Origin: Istiophorus platypterus
Taxonomy: Eukaryota > Chordata > Actinopteri > Istiophoriformes > Istiophoridae
Assembly (NCBI GenBank): GCA_016859345.1
Contig: CM029114.1
Coordinates: 15,580,001 to 15,644,000, forward strand
Length of the DNA: 64,000 bases
Reading direction: 5' to 3'
A program made the position numbers and the translations under genes. This document shows, in pieces, positions 47,960 through 61,635 of the stretch (position 1 is the first letter of the stretch; each line of letters starts with the position of its first letter). Under the pieces are notes generated by a model. That model was not told the origin of the DNA and did no database searches. It saw only the letters and a list, made by a program, of their open reading frames with translations.

Positions 47960-50667
47960 CTTAGAACATGTCGATGTTCATGATGATTTACGAACATATA
48001 TACTTTGTCAAACGAGTTATCTCATGAACCTCTGAGACACGGGAGTGTAATTAAACATTTCTGGCAAGTAAAAAGACAATTAAGGCGAGATATTTTTGTC
48101 TTCTGCATGTCACATGCATACTGTAGCTACATTCAGCCACTCTGGCAGCAGTCACTATAATGACAGGGTAGAGCTGGTATCCATGGAAATGCAGATGGAA
48201 AAGTTCAGCCCGCACAACTAAAAACTAACACAAAGGTAAACATTTAATGACAATATTACAATATTTCTTGACAATATTTGTGTTAAACTTGTGACATTTT
48301 GATGTGGACCTTTTTAAAATGCTATATTGTTTTTTGTTTTGTTTATTTTTTTGCTGAGATGGGTTTATTTTTTTGCTGAAGTGGGTTCATCCTAGTGATA
48401 AACTAACAGACTATTATCACCGGACCATGCAGCTCCTCTTAGCTTTATGGGGAGTTCTATCACCTTTCAGCTCATTGTTTTGGTTTTATAGATTGCAACC
48501 TTATTGCTTTTCAGTCAGTCTCGTTTTCCAGCTGTGGCAGACCACAGTCTGACAAACCTACTGTGCACTACCTCTCCAGCAACAAATGACATACAAAGTT
48601 TGTTAACAGCTGGTGGACTTAGTGAAGCATTTAGCAGCTAAAGAGCCAGATCTTTCGCTTAGGGGTTGGTGGAGACCAAAAACAGAAATAAAAGAAGAGT
48701 GAATTTTGGACATTACATTTGCCAGGTGGCCAGAGATATGATTCAAAATAAATGATAATGTTGCTCTGTAACTGCTTGGTGAGTAAACAAACAACAATTT
48801 GCTGACACCTACTACATGAACTTCCTATGGTGATAAATCTGTATGATATGTCAGGGGCTGTGTTTGTCGCTCATTCCAGCTGCCCCAAGGTAACAAAACA
48901 TAAAAACAAAAAAACAGTTAATGCTGGTTTAAATTGAATTAGTAACAATGCTTTTTTTAGAATAAATCCTGAGGAATTTACAGTAACAAGCTAATAAGGA
49001 GACTTACCCCTGTTCATCAGATGAGCATCAAACCTTGAAAGAATCAAACAAGTCTTAAAATGTTTGCACTGAAGAATGAAAGCGGTGGAAATTTGCCTTT
49101 AAGCTAGCATTTGCAGGGTTCTGAACTCATCTTGGTCTTCCTAAAATAACTCTTAAATTCATTTTCCAGTGAGTTTTGGGAGTAACATCATTTCCAATAG
49201 AAGAAATTAATTCCTGGTCTTTTAAGTGGCCTCTTATTTCTCACATCCATTCAAAAAATTTCCAAATATTAAACTAAATAATAACATCAGACTATGTTCA
49301 GTTTCATGCTATCATGTGAGGCATTTCGGTCAGGTCTTTGTTGAAGTGGCTTGTCTTTATACACAAGCTGTTAGCCCTGATGAACTTGGTGCTGTTGTCG
49401 TTGCAATGTTTCAGTGAAGCTACACATTATGATTGTTTTTCCTCTTATACCGTGTTATTCTGTACTTAAAATTAAATGGGAAATTATTGTGTGCACAATG
49501 AAAAATGCTTTTCAATTATATTGAACTTATACCATATGCTTCTCACAGATTAAGTTTTACCTGAGTTTTTCCCTTAGTTACCACAAGACTGTTTTTCCTC
49601 GAGTGATATTCCTGTTTTTCTGTCCACCTTAAAGAGATACATGGACACGTGAGTGCACATGTTGTGTGCACAGCTCACGGCATTGTGGGTTTCACGTCAG
49701 AGTTACAAACAATACCACGTGTAAATCGATAATTTCTCTCTGCATCCGTCTGTGTACAGGAGTAGAACCACAATGAAAATACTTAATAGAAAAACAAAGA
49801 AACAGGGCTATGTAACGGACTCTCTCATAATATAACCAATCATACATGATTAATTAAGTCCCCATTACCCCAGCATAGAGGGCAGGAATTGATTGAGCAC
49901 TCCTAACCCTGATACCACCCCTCACCCAAGGCAAGTATTGATCCTGACCAGCACTCCTCTTCAAAACAACCTTCTGAACCCAGTAACTTTAACCCTCTTT
50001 TATACTATCAGATCAGATCAACAATCCCTTGCATTTTAATAATCTATATTTTATGTTTTATTTAAAGCACTGTAGCTGTTTATCATGTCAAACCCTGCTT
50101 TACAAATGAAAAGCAGCTGACAGCAGCTTGTACCTACAAGTTGTACGTGAGAAAAAAATGTACAGTATTCTCTGAATTTGGTTTGAAAATTGCTTATTGA
50201 CGTATTTAAGTCATTCATCTGTACTGTCGCAGACAGATATTGACTGACTTACTGATTGATTTATCAGCACTTAAACTGTCATAAGTCTAACCTTTCAATC
50301 ATGGTATAGAAACACAATGAAATGTCAGTTTAGTCATCTCTGTGAGTTAGCAAGAAAGACGTATGTGTGATACTTTCTGTTGTGAACAACAGGTTGATCA
50401 TATAAGCCTGTCTAAAGAAAAATTAAAGTAATGGTTACGACAGTTATTTGGACAAAAGGGGCCAAAAATCCTGCCAAAGATGGTTCTTGCCGTGGTTTTT
50501 GTTTTAGGCTCATGAAGTTACAAGGAAGCTGTAGAGCTGGGACTCGGTAAAACCAAAACACAGGAACCGATTAAGTGCACATGACATGTTGGTGTTTCCA
50601 GTGTTGAGAAAAACACTGTGCACAGTTCTTAGAGTAAATTTATTCATCCGCCGGGAGTGCCCCCCGC

Positions 50668-50670
<3 letters not shown>

Positions 50671-50710
<40 letters not shown>
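50671..50710. repeat. (AC)n microsatellite
   Basis: 20 uninterrupted AC units following a C-rich stretch. Confidence 0.95.
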
Positions 50711-50712
<2 letters not shown>

Positions 50713-51007
50713 TGCATCGCCCTCCTCCCGCCACCGTCGGCCTGCTTTTCAAAAAACATGTTGACCTGGATCGGCTTTCAAAGTGAGAAACAAGGCGGCT
50801 GCCTGCTTCTGAGTAAATTGGCTCTTGTGGCGGTCAAGGGAGAGTCATCAAGCAGGGCCACAGAGACAGCCAGCACTACAGAAAATAGCTACCATCGTCT
50901 GCTTATCACATTTAGAATGGACTAAGGGGAAGAGTTATTATAATGGTGTTGAAGGCTTTTGGTGTTGATTTCCATCACTGACCTCCTAAACAAGGTTTGC
51001 TCTGTGT

Positions 51008-51040
51008 GCTTTTGGATGCTTTTGGATGCTTTTGGATGCT
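51008..51040. repeat. Short tandem repeat, 10-bp unit
   Basis: The unit GCTTTTGGAT occurs three times in a row, followed by a partial fourth. Confidence 0.9.
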
Positions 51041-51606
51041 TTTCTCTGCGTGATGAGGAGAAGTGATGGATGGTCCCGATGGAGACAGAAATACAGAAGT
51101 GCCTCCAGCAAAATATGCCACCAAAATGCATTAATATATCCTTGCCACCTAGATCAGTGCTATTTCTACACACAGATGGTCTTTCCTTCACCTCACTCAG
51201 CTTCGTTCCCCGCTGCATGACTTAACAGTCTAATTACAGGGTTTTCTATTAGACTAAGGCTCTGACATTTATAGTGGGACTGTAAAAGGAACCTGCTATA
51301 ACACAGGCTGTTTTGTTTTGTTTTTTTTATCTTCATGCTTCTACATGATTAAATTGTTACTTGTATGATATTGTGCTATCTTTAGGTGCAACCCACATTC
51401 ATTTCTTAAGCATAAGCACTGCCTAGTATTTGACTGCAAAACTTTTCGTACATGAATCATAACACTGCTGCCTTCCTTTACTGGCCAACAGAGCAGTGAC
51501 AACTTTTGTCTCAGTCAGACTTTTAACATGGAGGACTCTGTGTTCCTTCAACCACGAGTTACTCTCAGCCCACCCGTTCCCACTGTTCACCCACTCGGTT
51601 AATGTC

Positions 51607-51625
51607 CCCCCCCCCCCCCCCCCCC
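51607..51625. repeat. Poly(C) run
   Basis: A run of about 19 C. A smaller C run occurs at 55501-55512. These are places where assemblies are often wrong in length. Confidence 0.9.
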
Positions 51626-52151
51626 GGCCTCTGACCTGTGCCCACACTGCTCCATCCCATATCACTGTACCCCAACTACGCCAAGCGACACCCACACGTT
51701 GTCTCAGGAATCTAAAAAGAAAGAAATTTTAAAAATAAACCATGTTGAGGGAGAGAGAGAAAGCATGTGTGTATTTATGTGCAGGAGAAAGAGCAGAAAG
51801 AAGGAAAAAATAAGGTTTCCATGGAAACTAAAGAGTTGTGTCTAATTGGCAATAACACCTCAACAAGGTCTGGAATAAGAACCATACACAGGGAGCCTCA
51901 CAGCGCCTTATGGATATGGCTAACACAGCACTGCTCCGTGCTCCGTCAACGTTGCCTTTTCTATCTATGAGTATTTTTTTTATTTTACTTATTTACAGAG
52001 ACTGTCCAGTGCAACAAGTATGAAAATGATTTTGGCTGCAGCATCAGCTCTTTCTCTGATTCCTCTATTTCTGGGATAAATCGTTTTCAGAAAATAAAGC
52101 AGGAGAGATTATTTTGGTGCACAGGTAGCACTCCAGATTGATTCAGTATCC

Positions 52152-52161
<10 letters not shown>

Positions 52162-52206
<45 letters not shown>
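52162..52206. repeat. (CA)n microsatellite
   Basis: About 22 CA units preceded by CGCGCG, giving alternating purine-pyrimidine DNA. Confidence 0.95.
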
Positions 52207-52209
<3 letters not shown>

Positions 52210-54699
52210 TATCAAACATCAACCAGGCAGCCAAAGGAAAATCCCTCTCTTTATGAAAGCTATTTAGACTGGCTGAGCCACAGGGCAGCACAGATTCACC
52301 TGTCATCTCAGACATCCAAAATATGTTATCACTCTTCTGATTCCCGTAGGGCTGCAGCTAATGATTAGTTTCATTATCCGTTAAGTAAGGGTAATCTATA
52401 AAATGTTAAAGAAAAAAAAGGAGTGAAGAAACACCCATCTCAACTTCCTAAAGCCCAAAGTGATGATCCAAAATCGCCAAAGACATGGGCCAGCTGTAAA
52501 TCAGGTAACAGTCATAATACAGGCCATGATTTATGGTGTGATTTTGTTGAATGAGTCAGGTACAAATTAAACAGCTGCTGGTTCCTACTGGTATTTGATT
52601 GTAAGTACAGAATAAAGAACTGTTGCGTCATATTTGAGAAACTGGTGCCTCCAAATATTTGACGTTTTTGCTTGAAAAATGACAGAAAAAAATAAACAGA
52701 AAAAAAACAAACAAAAAAAATTACCAGAAAAAAAACTTCCTTTGATTGACTAATGACGCATATCTAGATTCTCTGTTATGTTGCAGGTCAAAAGCATCTG
52801 TTTAATTCCCCATATCCAGAGTTACTTGGTAAATTACGGTTCCAGTAGCTGCAAAGAGACCTAAACACAGATCACCGTTATGTAACCCGTGTTTAATCAG
52901 ACATTACATATTAATGTCACTTAAATAACTCTAACTTAACCACCTCCCTTGACCTTTGATTGCATGTGAATGATGCTTGAGAATGAACTGAGGGAGGACA
53001 GAGCGGAAACAATAGTTCACCGTCGTTCAGTGGCTCAGTGAGAGCATCCTTAATGTTAGATGTATAAGTTTGCTTTTTATCTTAGCTGTTTTCTGTAAAC
53101 GCCCAAGATACAGTATGATCTGAATGGAGAAACTGCCTCAAACCCTTGATGCTGTATTCTTTTATAATAATATCCACCATGACTTGTTAAAGTGTGATTA
53201 TTGGTCAGGTGCTTTTGCTCTGCGCTGAGGGCCTGCAGCGGTCGTGGTGGCAAGACGGGGGGGGGGGGCAGTTAACTGGTGGACGTTACAGAAATTGTAG
53301 CAATTACTCTCTTTCGCATCTTTGACTATCTTCAGGAGACTGGCTATTCACTCATAATGGTTGACACTGCAAGTTATTTTTGTTGAAAAACTGCGATATC
53401 CCCCACTTGACTCAGTTTTGGATGGTAACTATAAATGTTCATCCCAAACAAGTAAGGTCTTCGGTGAGACACAGATTCAAGATGTAAAGGCTGACAATTC
53501 CACCTTAGGGCGGATGGGAAATCCATACCTTAACTTGACATTGGCGAAGCTCTTGTCCATCAGATTTATTTATCTTTTTAATATTTTTTCATTTTAAATT
53601 TCAACTTTTGCTTTTGAGAATTTGTATCTATTTTTTCAAATAAAACTTCACAGCTGACTTGTGTTGGTGTTTTATTCCTGCGTCACAGTTAAAAATCATT
53701 CATCATCTCTGAGCTGAATGTTTTGCATGTTTTTTTTTGTGACCACAGCCGAGTTTTTATACCCAGATCTGATTATCCTTATAGGTAAGTAATAATAAAT
53801 ATCTATATATAATGTGTGTCTGCCCGTTTGCACTGACAAATACACCTTTCCCTCCTCAATGTGATGGCTCCTGAAATGTACAGATCATCAGGAAAATCAA
53901 AAGTTTCTTCATTTCATGGTGGCATGGAGCTTTGAATTCTGATTTTGGTCAGTTGGTTCCACCGCTTTGGTCAAGACTTAATATCACAAAAAGACTTTTG
54001 TGGGTTGCCATGAAAGTTTGTTTAGACATTTTTGGTCCCCAGAGGATGGATGATTAAGTCTACATCTCTGAAACATGATTCTAACACAGGTCTGTGGAAT
54101 ATACACTTAGTTGTCAGGTTATTACGTCCATCTAGCTAAAACTAACACAACAGTCTTATAATTAATCCTTCCTTCATGAAGGTTATAATATTCAGATTTC
54201 GTCGTAACTGTTTTTAGACAGACGTTGATGCAATTGTATGATAATTTTGGAGGATTTAGTGTGTGGTGCTGCTGAGCTGTATTTTTTTTTTTTATACTGG
54301 CAGGTGTTTGGATTATTTAGTCTAATCTCATTGATATATTATAAATGGGGTGGACATCATCAAATATAATAAAAATATCTATAAGATTAGAGTCACTGCA
54401 GATTGCCACTGATATACACAAAACGTATTTAAGGAATATCTTTTTAATGCAGTATGTGACCAACAAAAACATCCTGCATCACTGAGTGAACATAAACACA
54501 CAGTAAAATGCCTCAGAGACACTTCTAAGTCTCCACAGGAAATTTGTAGGATTACAATAGTTTTCATTTGTGTTGTTTTTATTGGATGTCAGTGCAAGTA
54601 TCTGTCTGAGTGGGCTAAAGTCTAAATTATACAATCCACATATCCACATCTCCACACTCTGGGGAAAACAATAGCAAGTATAAATAGGATCATAATCAG

Positions 54700-54752
54700 A
54701 GCTTTCTCTCTCTCTCTTTCTCTCTATCTCTCTCTGTATCTCTCTCTCTCTC

Positions 54753-54788
<36 letters not shown>

Positions 54789-54833
54789 CTCTCTCTCTCC
54801 CACACACACACACACACACACACATACAAACAC
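54700..54833. repeat. Compound (CT)n-(CA)n microsatellite
   Basis: About 90 bp of CT units with a few interruptions runs into about 11 CA units. The minus-strand Arg/Glu-rich open frame across it is a by-product. Confidence 0.95.
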
Positions 54834-55854
54834 ACTCACACAGACACTGGCAGGGATCGGGGCAGATGCAAACCACCAGGCAGGAGCGTCTCTGTTCAGC
54901 TACTATGGAGCAACAAGACAAAGCTCAGACTGGAGACATGTACAAGTTTTTGCAAGAAAAATCTGGGAGCAGATAAATGAAATATATATTTGTCTTTTAA
55001 GGAAATTAAGGAAGCAAACAAGAGAGGACGGTGCCAAGTGTAAACCTACTCAAGAATTTTTATTTTTTTTTTTTATGAGGATGAAACCACTGTTAGTCTT
55101 CAAATGATTCAGTCTGCAGTAGCACCAAGGTGAGTGTTTATATTTTCATATCCTTATTTTTAGTTTTGGGGACATCTGTTAGCTCTAATGGGATGTTCAT
55201 CCCAAACTAATAATCTTCAAGCTAAAAAAGAATTTTCTTCTCAACTTGTTTGCTCACCTGAATCAGATCTAAATCTCTAAGTTTAAAAAGTGCACAGTAA
55301 GACATTGCCTCTTCGGTAAGTCCTGCAATAGTTTTCCATCCCCGACTAACAAACGAACTAACTACTCAGAAAACGAAATCAATACTTAAACAAAACGTTC
55401 ATGTGGCTGAGTAAGTCGACTGTAAAAAATGCAGGGAGTTTAAACAGATAGAGGAAAAGATTTTAAAGGCCAACATCATTTTCAAGGTTAGGATAGTAAC
55501 CCCCCCCCCCCCACCCGCTGTCAATTATTCCTGCAGGGTTTGGATTGATTTTCAGCACCGGACAGCTCCTGTGGCCTCAATGAAACCAGCACACGTCACT
55601 GCTGCTGCTTAATTTGCAAACTGCCTCGTCATAACTTCTGTTTGCTCTGCCTAAACCAATGATCGGCATTTAAACCTTCCTCCTGCAGAGAAGCCTTGAA
55701 AAGATGCAAACTTTACCCTTATTTATACATTATTTTAAATTGGTGCAACGCAGTACACCTTTGGTGGATGAGACAACTATTTATGACCCAGATTTACACT
55801 ATGAGTGAGGATTTTTCTTCTATCAAACCGATTCTTGTTCGAAAATACAACAAA

Positions 55855-56000
55855 TTTTGTAGAAGTGGAAGAAATACTAAGAAACCTTTATTTACCTGAA
55901 AATAGAAACATCACAATAGAAACTTCTGCTTCAGTATCAGACGCACTAGTACTTAGAGTTTAAAATATCAAAAGTAAAGTGCTCAAAATGCAGATGAGAA
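55855..56000. mobile_element. Fragment of the AAGTACT MITE family
   Basis: GTGGAAGAAATACTAAGAAAC and downstream words 'ttctgcttcagtatcag' and 'aaaatatcaaaagtaaagtgctca' resemble the right end of the family seen at 36941-37475. The terminal repeat is partial. An adjacent segment (about 56030-56110) has the 'acagcacttatcaaaag' tail common to several fish SINE/LINE ends. Confidence 0.5.
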
Positions 56001-56974
56001 CCATTGATATGATTCAAATAAAAATAATAATTATTATTATGATGATAATAATAAACTTCACTCATACAGCACTTATCAAAAGAAAGGTACAAAGTGCGTT
56101 ATATGACTGAACCAGGATTAAAACACATCAGGACTGTGACAATGAAGCTATTAAAACTAAACGGTTAATACAAAAAAAATATTGTATAAGATACCAAAAA
56201 TAATATTATATAAAAATAATAATTATAGTAAAATAACATTTTATGGATTTTTTAAATCACTATTTATATTCATTTATTAATTTATTTTGACATTACATAC
56301 CGCAATACATCATATTATATAAACTAGTTGTGTATTTTTGCATGTAAAATCCTATTTTGAAAAGTAACTAGTTACTAAAGTAAGTAGTTACTATACCTGA
56401 CAAATAAACGTGAAAAATTATAAATGAGAAGAACTCAACTTCTGTCTATAATTTCATTTTTTAAAGACAAAACACATGGGCTACAATCCATTATCTATAT
56501 ACTTCTATATACTTCATTTGGTTAAATCTTATTTCCAATAAGATGACTGAAGCTCTTCTATTCAAATGCCTTTAACGTCCTTAAGTTTCTACTTTTTTTG
56601 TTTAGGATTAGAACATTGTTTGCACCCAGTGCTGTCCTCAGGGACATAGGCCCTTTGCATATGTGAGTTTTAAGCCAGTGTCTGTACTGGGATACAGAAA
56701 AAGAAAAAAATTGTAGACATTCGCCCCCAAACGCGTGGCCTGACCAAATGTAAATCTTTTGCACATTTTACCTTTCAGTAAAAGACATTAGACTGGAGAG
56801 AGAAAAAACAAAGGGTATAGATTGTGTTTTTTCACACTTGTGGTGTGTGCAAATGGTGTTACATGTTGTAGTAACATCCTCTGATGTCATAATCTCGTCA
56901 TTTTAATCTGTATTTTTTCTCACATTCAGTCCAATGTAGACTTGACACCTGTAAAGCCCTCACTTCACTTTGTT

Positions 56975-56975
56975 T

Positions 56976-57041
<66 letters not shown>
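56975..57041. repeat. (CTTT)n microsatellite
   Basis: About 16 uninterrupted CTTT units. Confidence 0.95.
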
Positions 57042-57042
<1 letters not shown>

Positions 57043-57399
57043 GCATCACTTCCTCTGTCCTTTCTCATATCATCAGATTACACAAAAGGGCTTAGGACAG
57101 GTCACATAGCAACTGCCGTCTACCTTTCATATTGTTGTTTGGATTTGGAGATTAAGAGACATAGTAATCTGGTATTTGACAAGGGCTTCCTCCATCCTTT
57201 CCTTTGCATGGGATTATGCTGTAATATATGTCAGTTTGGCTCCTCTGACGTACTCAAATAAGAGCGACGTCAGACACAAGCATGTCAAGATTCTTTGACA
57301 TACTAGGAAACAATTTTTATTTGGACAACACTGTTGTATACTGCAGCTTATCCCTGGTAATTTATAGGCAGATTTTGCTTCTTTATGAGTTATAGATGC

Positions 57400-58345
57400 T
57401 TTCTTCAAGGGAGATTACATGGCCTCCTCTCCACCACTGAAGAATTTTGTTGGCATCAGTGATGTGGCTCTGAATTAGTTAATCTTCTATCTGTTGAAAT
57501 GGTCCTCTCTGTAATGCTCGGAGAGGCCACCTTCTGTTGTGCTCCTCTCTTTTGTGGGGTCCCACAGAAGACCAATTTGGGTCCCCTCCTGTTCACTATA
57601 GACGTGCTACACATGGGGAAAATTAGGCGTAGTCATGACATTGACTTCCTTTGCTAGGCAGATGACACACAACTGTATGCCCCGTTAAAGCCAGGTACAA
57701 CCGAGGATTCTGAGTTGTCTTTTGATTCTGTGGTGACCACAGCGTTGCAGTCTGCATTGCTGAACTGAGACAGCTAACCAAGATCAAGTCATTCCTTTCC
57801 TTTGTAGCCTTAGAAAAAGTCATCATAGCGAAAAATCCATAGAATCATACAAAATGCTGCTGCCAGGCTTCTAACACATACTATTACCCCAATCCTTGTT
57901 GTCCTTCTCTGGTTACCTATGAGTTTTAGGATTGATTTTAAGATTTTAGTGCTTGTTTTTAAATCCTTGAATGGTTGGGCTCCCAGCTATATAAGTTATT
58001 TGCAAACCTCCTATGAGCCTGATCGCTTCCTGAGATCCTCCAGCAGGGCTCCACTATTGGTTCCGAAATCTCGACCTGTCACTAAAGGTGACCAGGCCTT
58101 TGCTGTTCAGGGCCATCAGCTGTGGATCTCCCTGTCTGGAGATGTCAGTTGAACTCAGTATCCTTTTTTTAAATTCCTCATTGTTCACTTTCATTGTACG
58201 GATTATTCTAAACTTTTGGTGTTAATCAAAATTATAGTTATATTTTATTTTTTTGGATGTTATTTACTCTTATTATCCGTTTATATTTTAAAGCACTTTA
58301 TTTTTGGTTCCATTAGAATTAAGTTATTGTTATTGTTATTATTTC
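57400..58345 (+). mobile_element. 5'-truncated, decayed L2-type LINE
   Basis: Two blocks of reverse-transcriptase ORF remain. The first (about 57480-57700) reads APLFCGVPQK..LGPLLFTI and DTQLYAPLKP. The Tyr codon of the catalytic YADD box is TAG here. The second (about 57835-58150) reads RIIQNAAARLL, LWLPMSFRIDFKILVLVFK, SLNGWAPSYIS and FAVQGHQLW, the C-terminal end typical of fish L2/CR1-clade elements. The DNA between the blocks has a deletion. The 3' end finishes in a TTATTG-type simple repeat (about 58320-58345). With an in-frame stop and deletion, it is inactive. Confidence 0.85.
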
Positions 58346-60259
58346 TTCTCCTCAGTCAGTTTATCTCATCCTCCTAACAAGTTGTCTTACATGATAAACC
58401 ATCACTACACACATGCAGCGCAGCGAATCAGCCCCATAGATTGAAGAGAGACGTTCCTATGGAGACGGCTAATATAGTAACTATGATCAACCATTAATTA
58501 TTGCAACTCTCCCTCAGGGCTCTTGTCAGCTGAGAAAAAATACATCAGCCAGGTATATACTGACTGACTGACAACAGCTGGCTGCATTAGTGCAATGTTG
58601 TGTTAATGGTTTTATTTGTATGGTTTATACATACATATATAGTCAAAACATACATATATATATAGTTTCAAATTCAGACATCATATTTACAATTGTCAGC
58701 ATTTACAAACATTCATTTGTAGCAACAAAAGTACAAAATTGAGAAAATCGATCTTAAGCTTCAATATACTTGCATTTCTCTGGTATTCAGTCATATATAA
58801 TATGATATTAAAACCAGTAAAAGTTAGTGCAAAGAAAAGTTGATTCAATTCTTAACGCAAGGCCGGTACTTTGTGCTGTGACAAAAAAAAAAAAATCCCA
58901 ACTACCACCTTTTCCCAGAGCTTTAAGACGGAGTTTGTTTGGTTATCAAGGAGCTCGATCAGTTAACGTGATGTCAAACATGGTCCTTTTAGAATATCCA
59001 TGTGTGTCCGTGTCTGTTTCCAATGTCACTAATAAATTTGGTGCTTGATGGCACCAAAGATTTTTTTTATTTAATTGGTTGTCATGGTAACAATCATTTA
59101 CTATCATATTGTATATACTGTCAGACATTTCCCTAATTTTGACCAAAAGGTGGACAAAACAGTTCAATCGACATCTCTCTAACATTTCAGCAAAAACATT
59201 CAACATTGAATATACAGTAAGCTTTACAATAGGAGTATTCATTACATTTGTTATTGTAACAACTGTGTCCACTGGCTGTTTTTTCAGAGCTGGCTATTAA
59301 TGTATTTCAATAGATTTGGGGGTTTTGACTGAATAACACCACCGCAGACAGACATAAATATCATTAGTCAGTGGTAATGTTCCTCTTTAATTTTTAGCCA
59401 TTGACTTATTCTCAGTAAAATGTGATAAAATAAGACAATACAATACAACATCATTGTCCATCAGAGCAAAATGAGTGATCTTCAACCACACCCCTGCACA
59501 TTAGAAAGTAATGCACATTAGGAAGTAATCTCAGTAATAAAAACAATACATTCCATTTTGTTTCACAGTGTCTTTAAAACTAGAAACTAGACTTTATTTT
59601 GTTCATTAAGTTAACAAAAAAACTGGTTTGTGAATATGGATGATGCACAAAAGCTGAGCTGGTGTTGTAGTAACTTGTAGAAAGCTTGAGAGATGAGAAA
59701 AAAATCTTTACTTTCTATAGCATTTCTCTTCTTTTTTCTGCTATTCTGCTCTATAACTTATTTGAGCATTTTTACCTAAATGTGTTGTTTGAAAGTATAA
59801 AGTGCATGTTATGTTGTAACTCCTGGTTTACTCTTGGTTGTATATATTGGAAGAGGTATGTTATATTTTTTCAGGGCATACAAATAGTTACCCTCTTTTA
59901 ATTCCGTGTTAGATCGACCAAATATTTGACATGACACTCAAATAGAAAAGTATTACTGGTAATTTGCAACGTTAAGACATAGAACATTAAACAATACCAA
60001 TATCCAAAACTATAAAAAATGATAGAGGTATGAAAACAATGGGGCACTTTTCACTAGTAGAATCAATTGAGACATGTGGGAACGAGCAAAAAATAAATGA
60101 ATAAATAAAATAAAACCAAAACTAATCTGAACTACACCAGAGCAACGCAGTCTCTCAGTCATGCCTTCATTATAAATCCAAAGAAACCGACATGTGAACT
60201 GTGTTGTCCTGATCCCATGCGATAACTCTGGCACTGACATGAGACTGACCTGCGAGATC

Positions 60260-60430
60260 CGACATATTGGCTGGCGTCTTTAAGAGCTCTATAAGGAGAG
60301 GACACTCTCCCCCAGCTGTGGGAGTTAGTGAGCTGACGTAATCATCTGCACTTTTGGGATTATCCAGTCGAAAATCGCCCTTCATCCGGCCAATCAGCAG
60401 CCAGCTCATAACATCTGTCCTTGGTGTAAC
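60260..60430 (+). promoter_or_regulatory. Candidate promoter and first exon for the Kir gene
   Basis: ATTGGC at 60265-60270, TATAAGG at 60290-60296 and a GC-richer tract after it could form a core promoter in plus orientation, about 1.5 kb before the 5' UTR exon at 61785. On the minus strand the same DNA has a 79-codon open frame with a possible GTCAGT donor, so direction is uncertain. No transcript evidence exists in the sequence. Confidence 0.25.
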
Positions 60431-61099
60431 GGGAAAAGAAGTCTGGAAGCATCACACACAAGAGCTGCACACAGCCCACATTACATGACGCCAAATCCCA
60501 TCAAAGTCTGTGCATGTGTGTTTTTGCATGTGAGTGTGTTTCCATGTGTGCAGCACTGCCAGTGTTTGTTATTGACGTGACAGCTATATTGAACGAAGGC
60601 CTTTAAACTGCAGTTGTCAGAAATGTTCCCAAGAAAATCCATTATCTTCTTTCATCAACGCAGACTTGTCTTGTCAAAAAACTCTCGTCAGCAAAAGAGA
60701 TTCGGTTACAATAAAAAACAGACCACCAATGCCCTCTATTTTTGCGTGTGATTGGCTTTCTGTTGGTTATGCAACCTCGTGCTTTTTGGTTCTCTTGGTT
60801 CCCAGCTTGCTGACATAATAAGCTGAGCAAAATCACCCTCCAACCTTGTCATCAGGCCAAACAGCAGATCAATTGTTCCTCTAACAGTAGATTACCACTG
60901 ATTCATCTCTTTTTTAGACCTTTGTCCCTTCCAATGTCTGTCTGGTTTTCCACCCCTGGTTGGCCTGAAGGTCCCTAAGGCTAACCACTAGCAAGAACCT
61001 AATCAATAAGCTTTTATTACACAAAACTGCCTGGTCTGCTTGGTGCATTAGGGTAAGGCCAAAATTTGTAGTTAGGGATTTTTGATTCTTGTGGTTTTT

Positions 61100-61635
61100 G
61101 CCATGCTAGCAGCGTGGATCTATGGATGGTACTGTCAGTCTTTTGATCAGTCCACCACTTTGGTCCCGCTTTAAATATCTCAACAGCTTCTCAAAGGATC
61201 GGCACAAAATTTTTGCATATATTCATGTTTCTTAGACAATGCATCCTAATGACTTTGTGGTCCCCTCTATCATCCTGTAGCACCACTATGAGTTTGATAT
61301 TTTAAATTTTTAATAAAATGTCTCAAATACTTTTGAATGGAAAGCAAAATGCTGTGCAGATGTCCATTTCCCGCCCTGATATGTAATAATTTGGGGATCC
61401 CTGATCCCCGTTCATTTAGTACCATCATCAAATCAAAATCTCATTTTGTCCAGTATGTTCGTACTATGTGTTTTGTGATAATTAAATGTTAGCATTAAAT
61501 GCTAAGATGCTAGTCAAAGGTGATCACGGTAAACATTATACCGGCTAAACATCAGTATGTCAGTATGCTGACGATAGCGTTAGGCACAGAGCAATCATGT
61601 GCCTAGTTATAGTCTCACAGAGCTGCTAGCATGGC
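61100..61635. mobile_element. Non-autonomous element with GCCATGCTAGCAGC inverted ends
   Basis: The left end GCCATGCTAGCAGC (61100-61113) and the right end GCTGCTAGCATGGC (61622-61635) are exact reverse complements. The interior includes 'ccactttggtcc', 'atatctcaacagcttctcaaagga', 'atcctgtagcaccac' and 'cagtatgtcagtatgctga', matching a dispersed percomorph repeat. It is 536 bp with no open frame. No clear target duplication was found. Confidence 0.8.

Larger units (their letters stand above)
45694..57399. other. Large gene-poor region upstream of triobp and the Kir gene
   Basis: No exon set with recognisable protein sense was found on either strand. Contents include microsatellites (47914-47956, 50671-50710, 52162-52206, 54700-54833, 56975-57041), a run of C at 51607-51625, a 10-bp triple tandem repeat at 51008-51040, a duplicated 24-bp unit at about 48340-48390, and a MITE fragment at about 55860-56000. 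The first few hundred bases presumably hold the main triobp promoter and 5' UTR. Some of the rest may be regulatory DNA for the Kir gene, but nothing in the sequence proves it. Confidence 0.5.

Noticed and set aside
54479..54921. Arg/Glu-rich minus-strand open frames resembling an RS/RE protein
   Set aside because: They are the translation of the CT microsatellite.
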